Shown here: positions 51,101 through 60,100 of the stretch, in pieces
Position numbering within the stretch: the first letter of the stretch is position 1
How the letters are laid out: every line of letters starts with the position of its first letter
DNA from: Girardinichthys multiradiatus
Lineage: Eukaryota; Chordata; Actinopteri; Cyprinodontiformes; Goodeidae
Direction of reading: 5' to 3'
Length of the DNA: 64,000 nt
NCBI RefSeq assembly: GCF_021462225.1
Contig: NC_061794.1
Span: 39,742,914-39,806,913 of the forward strand
The notes under the pieces: generated by a model
What the model saw: only the letters and a program-made list of their open reading frames with translations
Told to the model about the DNA's origin: nothing
The model's database searches: none
Position numbers and translations under genes: made by a program

Positions 51101-54100
51101 CTGCGTCTAGAAATCCTGTCCATAAAAGTTATGAACAGGACCGGCGACAAAGGACAGCCCTGCCGGAGTCCAACATGCACTGGGAACAGGTCCGACTTAG
51201 TGCCGGCAATGCGGACCAAACTCCTGCTCCGCTCGTACAGGGACCGGATGGCCCCTAATAAAGGGCCCCCGATTCCATACTCCTGGAGCACCCCCCACAG
51301 GGCATCACGAGGGACACAGTCGAATGCCTTCTCCAGGTCCACAAAACCTGCTGGGGTTGGACTCTTTCATCACCCAGGCTGAAGTCACCGAGGTGGTTAA
51401 AAAGCTCTGCGGTGGCAAGGCTTCGGGGGTGGATGAGATCCGCCCTGAGTACCTCAAGTGTCTGGATGTTGTAGGGCTGTCATGGTTGACACGCCTCTTC
51501 AGCATTGCGTGGCGGTCGGGGACAGTGCCTCTGGACTGGCAGACTGGGGTGGTGGTCCCCCTTTATAAGAAGGGGGACCAGAGGGTGTGTTCCAACTACA
51601 GGGGGATCACACTCCTCAGCCTCCCTGGTAAGGCCTACGCCAGGGTATTGGAGAGGAGAGTCCGACCGATAGTCGAACCTCGGCTTCAGGAGGAACAGTG
51701 TGGTTTTCGTCCCAGCCGTGGAACACTGCTGAAAAGTATGTCCATGTATTTATTGTGTAACATTTGCACTTAACAGTTCTTTTGCATGAGTTATGCATTA
51801 GCATGCCTTGTATGGAGGCAATCAGCCTGTGAAATGCAGGTTGCTTCAGCTTGTATGCATCCACAGGATTGTAGGCCATAACATTTCTGCATTAAAAATC
51901 CTATTTTTTTAAATAGGCCTTTTTAAAATATTCTTATTTTATTTATTTTCATTAGCTGTAAGCCATTATCATCAAAATTAACAGAAGCAAACACTTAAAA
52001 AATATCACTGTGTGAAAAGAATCTTTAAAATCTATGAGTTTTAATTTTAGAATTAAATTATTGAAATAAATAAACCTGTATCTATTCAGAATCATTGAAC
52101 ATCGGCTTTTGCAAACAATTTTCTTTCTTAAAACCCTGATCTCTTTTTCTTTATCAACAGTTAGAAGGTGTTGTTAGAAGAAGTAACGAGATGCACTGAT
52201 TAACAAACAAGAGACAAATTTTACTGGAATGAAATCCAAAAGTGTTCACAAACAACTTATTTCTGTTGAAACAGTAACTGCATTATTTTTGATCTATTTT
52301 TTAACTAAACCTGTAGTTTAGATGTGAAGCATACATGTTACGCAATCTTTTTCTTAAAATATGTCTAGCAGGAGCTAGTTGGGTTCCTCAGGACTTAACA
52401 ACTCTAGATCAAGTTGTTAACAAGGCAATGAAATTAATAAGCATATTAAGAATGTATGAAGATTTGACTAAACCACATCCAGGAGCACCCAGTTTAACCT
52501 CACACTTCTGCACACCATCTAAATGTAACCAAGGGGAACTGATGAAATGAGCCTGCATCAGCATTATTTGCAATTAACCACAAGTGTGTGCCTTCCCCAC
52601 ACTGTATGCGGCTCCTTCATTATGAGGGGCTGACACTGCTGGAGTCATGTGCCTGCTGGAGTGAGAGAGCCTGGAAACAGAGTAGCCATAAAACTCAGCC
52701 TTCATTATGGTTGCTTTGTCCTTTGGTCTAACTGGAAAACCTGGCCCAGCCCCGCCTTGGAGAGGCAGGCAGCGGAAGAGGAAGGCATCTATGTGCTTCA
52801 GCGGTCAGCAGATTGCTGCTTTTCCGTGCCCCCTGGGGGGACACCAACTGTCCCCTATTTAAATATTAGTCCCAATCCATCTAAAATTCATATTTAACAG
52901 CTTAACACTTCTCCTGTGCAACCACGTCTTCACCTCCTTTGACCATCTGGCTGGATGTTCCCATAACAGACAATAGATTTGAAATCTCTTGTAAAAGTCT
53001 TCATACTTCAGCCTTAAACTTTTTCACATTATGTCACATTAAATCTACAACTTACAATCTATTTTATTGTGATTTGTGTGACTGACCAACACAAAGAAGG
53101 GGATATTTGTGAAGTGGAAGGAGAACCGTACATGATTTTGAAAGGTTATTCTTTTCACAATAAAATCTGAAAAGTGTGGCTTACATGTATATTCAGACCC
53201 CCTGAGTTGAAACGGCATTCACAAAATTACAGCCGCAGTCCTTTAGGGTATTTGGGGCATTTATACAAAAAAGTTTAAGGTCAGACAGATTGGGTAAAGA
53301 GCATCTGTTGACATGAAGTCTTGCAAAAGAAGCGTAATTGGATTCTTTTCTGGATTGTCATGTCCCCTACGTAAATTTTGAGAAATTAATTCAACTTCTT
53401 TTGGCTTTCTTCAATACCTGCCTTGCCATTCTTTTACTAAGGCAGGAATTGTGAAGCACATAAGTGTTTATGCACACACAGGGTTCTGTAGGTAGGCCAG
53501 AGGTTTTGGGCCAATTTTGTCCTATAGAACCCTGCCATGGCAGGTGTGCAGTTGTGCTGTACTCTTTCCATTTTCAGATGATGGACTGAATAGTGCTTGG
53601 TGTAATGTTCAAAGCTTGGGATGTTGTTTATAACATTTCCCGGATTTGAACTTCTCTACATCTTTATCCCTGACCTGTTAGCTGTGTTCCATGGTCCTCA
53701 CCATGCTGTTTGAGGCCTTCACAGAACACACCGATTTATGCTGAAAGAAAACTGCCTTCATGTGAAACTCATTGGAGGCAGTCGGTGGCACTTCATTTCA
53801 GGGGAACTAAATACAAAAACACTCTTTTCCAATATACATTGAAGACCATGTAATCTTCTCCTTAAACTTCACAATTATGCACTATGTTTTGTTTGGTTAT
53901 CACAATAAATCCCAATAAAATACACTGAAGTTTCTGTTTGTAACATCAGAAAACAAGGAAAACATGAAGGGCTACAAATACTAGTAAGGTATTGTATATC
54001 ACTTCTGATGAAATACCAAAAAATACTATATTCTTCACTTTTTTAGTAAAGAAAAACTATATCTTCATGATCTGAAGATACAACATTGCACTTTAACTTA

Positions 54101-57100
54101 AAATTCTTGTTTTATCAGCTTTTCCAACAAATCTGTGTGCATTTTTCACCTAACTTTTAATAATCAATGTCAATAAGATTTCTGATGTTCTGAGATAAGC
54201 AAGTTCACTTCATCCTTGAGGTGAGTGAAAAAAACAGCTCTGGTAGCTCAAATATCCCGCCAACACCTCATCTTTTAAAGATCCACTGCAGAATCAAAAC
54301 ATGGTCGGATTAAAACCACAACAAGCTGCAACAGCAGGGACAAACCCTAAGTGAAATTTGAACTCTTAGTGGTTGGGTGATTGATGTCCAAGTGGGTGTA
54401 TCTGCTCACAAAACACAAACCCTTAGGGAAGATCCATTATTATTCCATCTGAAACAGAAATCTACAGTGTGTGGTGGCTTTGATACAGTCATAATGCACC
54501 TTTAGTGCCTCCATTTACAATTCTGAGGCAGAGAAATTTAATTAAACCTAATTAACATAACATAGTGGTTAAACGCTGCAAATATGCACAGCGAGACGCA
54601 TGTGTCATTGTATCTGTGCACAACACTATTAAGTTTTAAAATAAAGCTGCACTCGATTTCAGGGTCTTGCAGTGAACAGAAACATTTTCAACTAAATTAC
54701 TCGGATGACTGGCTTCAATATGCAGCTATATTATTTCCATGTCTTCCCTCAAATTATCTGAGCATCCTCCTTCTCAGGAGGGGATACCCGTCTAGTCTTG
54801 TTCCCCTGGAGCAAAGACATTACTTCCAATTAAGGTCAAATCACTGAAAAGACAGTGGAGGAGAATCCCGCATCTAAGTGAGTAAGGAGTTTTGACATTC
54901 CTGCAAATGGGGTACAGATGCGCTCAGCTGAATTCCCCAGAGTACATGCGGGGAGAAGCTGCTGGTGCCGCCTGGATGCTGGTCATGCTGCATTTGAGGA
55001 ATCTAATGCAGCACAGTTTGCCAGCACAGGTGAACAGATGACAGGGCCAAGCTGTGTGACAGAGTGGGTTTATCACAGTCAACAGCCTGATTGACAAGCA
55101 CAAATATCTGCCAGCTGGTTTTCTGCAGAGCAACATCAAGAGGGGATCTTTTGTCAGTTGGCTATCCATTTCTAACAGGATAAAGGTGCAATAGAAGGGG
55201 TTTTCGATGAGGCGTCGGACAAATGGCAAAGAGTGTGAGAATGCAAACAACTGTTAATGAATAAATCACCAGAAGGCATGCCCCTGAGAGGATTTTGTTT
55301 TTTTGGCAAACCAAGCACAACTGAATTAGAGGCAAGAGAGGGCTGTTTCATTTGCCAGCAGTGCTGTGGGATTTTCACTCATCCAAATGAGGGAATCGAT
55401 AACGTGGACAATTGTACACGGTCCGCAGGGAAACAATTAATAGCGGGAATACAGCCATGAAGGAGACTTTTAGACAGCCGCTCTCCTTCCTAAACACTGT
55501 TACTGGAAAAGTATGGTACCTCCTTGAGGATTTACAACAACCGTTTCCACCATGTCAAGATCATCCCCACAGACTGGAGCTATCCATTACACTCCTCACA
55601 AACGCTTCTGTTTTTCTCAAAGTTGTCCAAAAAAATTCAAACCTTCTAACCTATTGATTGAGTTTGCAGACTAAAGAAAACAAGTCACACTGAACACAAT
55701 TAATCCAATCTACAGAGCGTGCACCACAACTAGGTTGTGCAGGATTCAGGCAGTGCTTAAAATTCATAAATTAGACTCAGGAGACCTCCTTAACTCCATC
55801 TTCTGTGTCTTTGAGGCATCCAATAATAAATCACATGAAGAGGAATGAGTGAACTGATACACACTGTTGTTGGATTTACATACATAAAAATCTCCTTAAC
55901 AGTGGCTGTTGATGTAAATTACATACAAAGCACAGACATAGGCATCAAATAAAAACGATTAACATTAAAGTGAGTATTTTATTGGCAGGGACATACAGGC
56001 CCCAATATAACCTATAGGCTGATTTTAATGATTCATTGTTATTGCTCACAGGGGAAAGATGCAGATTGACAAGGAACCCATATGCATTATCTTGTCAATA
56101 TTTCTCATTACCTCAGTAAAAATAAAGGTCATCATTAGAGCACACTGTAATTTTAGCATGGTTCAAATAAATAGCAACCAAACATCTGTAATGATTAGAT
56201 ACCACGAATCGGAATTAATTTCAATCTTTCACCAAATTAAAGAAATATCTGTGTACCAAAGCAGTACACTGAAATTTCCCTACTCGGTTTGCATTGCAAC
56301 AAAAAGAGGGTAAAGACACCATATGAGACTATATAGAGATTTCTTTCTCTTCTTTTTTTTTTTTTAGCCCTCAAGGCTATTACGAGACAATGCAGTAAAA
56401 GCCTTAGTGAAATGAAAGACCAGCTGCTTAAGTCTACCGCTGCAAGGCTCCCCCATCTTCTTTTCATGCTCCCCATCGCACACAAGAAAATTACATCACA
56501 AAAGGATCCTGTACTTTCAGTTGCTGCCTTGGGGAACAAGCAGCATCAGGAAAACACGAGGTGGGGGAGCTATACGGGTGACATGATGTAGAGTAAGAGT
56601 AAATATGATGAAGAGCACTCCTTTTTTTCAGCCCGCCAAGGCTTCTTGGAAAAGATTTGCCAGTAAATAACATGTGCACTGTTGAAATTCAGTGCTATTT
56701 TAATACTGAGCTTGAGCCGAGACTGTACCAGAACAGTAACTTTTCTGTGTTTAGTAACCATGTAAAAATAAACATTGTTGTATGGAGTTATTGTGGGTAA
56801 TGTAAGCATGCTGTACTATACAATAGAGCTTTGCATAAGACGTTACACACACTATCCTAAACGATAACTCCAGAGTGGAATTAGGATTTTTTGTAGCCAA
56901 TACTAATTTCTGAGCTGCAGAACTTTAATTTTATTCAAATCCATTGTTTCTGAAGAATTATAACACATTAAAGAGAAACTATTTGCCTTTAACAGAAGCA
57001 GTAGTTATGAATTCAGAAGAAAACAAAGGAATTACAAAATGTTTGTCATTTATGCATTAAGGCATACATCAACTGAGGGGCATCAAACTACATGCTGATG

Positions 57101-60100
57101 CTTTTATAGACAATTTATGTGAGTTCTTGGTTTGTGGACTTTAATAAAAAGGGAAATAAAATCTAAATGTTCAGTATTTGACCTGTCAATTCCTTGATCA
57201 GAAACAATGAAAAGAAAAATGTTCTATTCCAATCTCACTTGATTCATTGGTGCACCTCTCGATAAAGACAGAGGGTGTATGCAAATGGCCACATGCAGTT
57301 TACAACCAAATTCAAAAATAATGTTTCCATCTTGGAAATGAGCAAATACGAACTGTTTCAATAGTTTTACTGTTTAAAGCACATTGATTTATGACTGACA
57401 TGACCTGACATTTGCAGCTAAAAAGGTCGTCTATAAATCCTGTGTTCTGCTGTGGTCCTTTCAGACAGGGACAAATTGCGTCAGGATTATGAAACAGAGG
57501 GTTTCTGGCAAGTTTCAATAGGGTTTCATCATGTAAGTGAAAGCCCTAAATACCTGAGTGCCACTTAATGTCAAGGATTAGCTTTCTCAGTATTATACCA
57601 ACTAGGTATGCATTGTAATGAGTCCATTCACTGCAATCCCCAAAGCTCCAGCAGAGCAAATGTGCAGAGGCTGAAACTCTTTTCCAAGATTGTTGATGGT
57701 TTTATTAATAATTAAATAATTTAACATGGATTTTATATTATACTGCACAATCAATTAAAAAGTTCAAAATTGAAGAAAATATGTTGTTATTCAGAGAGTA
57801 CATACATGGGTGGATATTTGAGGACATACATAGACTCGATCAGATCTAAACAAGTGTGATAATCAGTAGACATTATAAAAAGGTAATTTTGGAGGGTGTT
57901 AAATATAATCTAATAAAATCATCTAAATTTAAATCGTGTATTTGCACATATTTGTTGATGTAATTTTCAATAATGTTTGACTTCTAGCATTTGCTATTTT
58001 ATTTTGTTAAAACTTAATTGTGGCTAATCATTTTGATTATAGAGTATAACTGTTTTAGTCATTTGTTGTGTAAATGGTAAGGATGATATGTTAATATGAG
58101 ATGTAGAAGTATAAGTTATGACTGTCATAAGACTGCTGTTTGGGAAATTGTCTGACTGTAAGCCTGTATAGCTTTAGCTAGCTTAGCAACAGAGCTAATG
58201 CTAAAGTTAAGCTTGTGTCAAGCTGAGACCATAGACATTAATACATAGACGCCTCTTTGACTGGTTTGGCCCGCTGCTGAAACGTAACCATGTGTCCGCC
58301 ATATTGCTGGAGGCAAGGCTGTGATGTGAACTAATACAAATAAAGGGATTTTATTTCATAAAGCACACTTTAACAGAGATTTACGTTAATGCCTCGCCTT
58401 ATTTATTCACACATACACGTACGTATGTTCGTAGGTACAACAGAAAATTAGGGCCAGGCTAAGAGAATTTTTTTTTGGTAAATTACAAGAATAAAGTCCA
58501 AATTTTTATGAGAACTCTTACAAAAATGCGCAACTCCATGATTTGGTTTGGACACCTAAACGGTTCAAACAATTACATGCTGCACACGTAAGAGGCATTT
58601 TGGTTCTCAGACTTGACTCCACAAAAATGGCAGCAACGTTGGAACACTGTTCAGCATTCAATTGGTCGTCTACGTATTAATGTCTATGGCTAAGACTCTT
58701 TGCCCTGAGGAGGTTGTTGCTAATGGATGACACATTGTAGCTGTAGTCCCAGGAAACAAGTTTCATTCCAGCTTTTTAGAAGAGAATTTAAAAGTCTAAA
58801 TCCAGCTTTGGCTTGTTTAGAGACATTGCTAATGCTACAGTCAAACATCCCAGCGATTTCAGCTTCTTAACCTGGAAGAAATCTTTTCCAAGAAACAACC
58901 CAGCTGTGTTTACCAGGTGGTTTAATTTCCATCTTCATTGAACAGACTGAAAAGGTTTATGGCTATTTTGTAATGTTTAATGCCTTAATCACAAACCAAT
59001 TTTTTTGGTTGTTGCGGTTTCCTTTTGACTTAGGAAGACAAACCCGATGAGTAAAACAATCTTAATAATTATTTAGATTTTCCTGTCTATCATTGTATCA
59101 ATTTTACTTCAATTATAAATATTTAGAACTAAGGAAGTTGTACCCAAGCGTTTTGAAGATAAGTGGAGCAAACCAAAAACCATATATCATTAAAACAAAA
59201 ACAAGAAAATAAACGTTAAACATAGAAACAAATGTGATGTAAAGTGATCAAATCCGTTTATCCTTGATAATAGGCACCAGCCCCCACGAGTCTTTCAAGA
59301 TTAAGAGGGCATGGAAGATGGATGGATAGATAGTTATGGTATATACAGTCTTATTCAATAAGTTAGAATATGCATTCCCATGAGGCTTGTCAGATTAAAC
59401 TTGCATTTTGAAAACAACCTTTAAGCAGGTTATAAAGAAACTTTTCATTTAGCGAACATTTCTGTATAAATTTTATTTTTATTGGTCTGATGTAATTTCT
59501 AATCTTAAATGTCATGTTTTCATTCGCTGTAGGCAGAAAATAAAGGCTTCTCATGTAAAGGCTTGTGAACGTCTTAATCACACCTCTGTGATTAATCTCT
59601 ATGTGTTTCACTGTGAATTGAATTACTAAAATAAATAACTTTTCAATATTTATCAAATTTCTTGAATTGTTTTCTACATTTTAAAAAATGGTAGGATTTG
59701 AACTGATTAATTTTAGTGTCTTACATAATTTCTACTCAGGAACAGTGAATAAAATATATTCAAATAAAATGTATGCAAACTGTTACACCAAATGTATTTA
59801 TTCGGTCCTGTTTTATTTTGTTATCTGTATTCTCCGCTTTCTCACTTGAACGCAGCTCTGCAGACCTAAACAAAAATATTATGGGATCAAATGCTGAAAA
59901 AAAAAAAAAAAAACATACTATTAATAAATGCATCCTACATTTTGAGCACAGACAGCTGAAAATAAGGCATGAAAACCAATTCAGTTAAACAACGAGGACT
60001 GTTAATTCCTCATTGTCATTTTTTAGTTAGAACTGTTTAAATGTAGTGCAATTTAGAAAAGGTTCTGCTTAATAATCTTCAATCATTGACCATGCACCTT

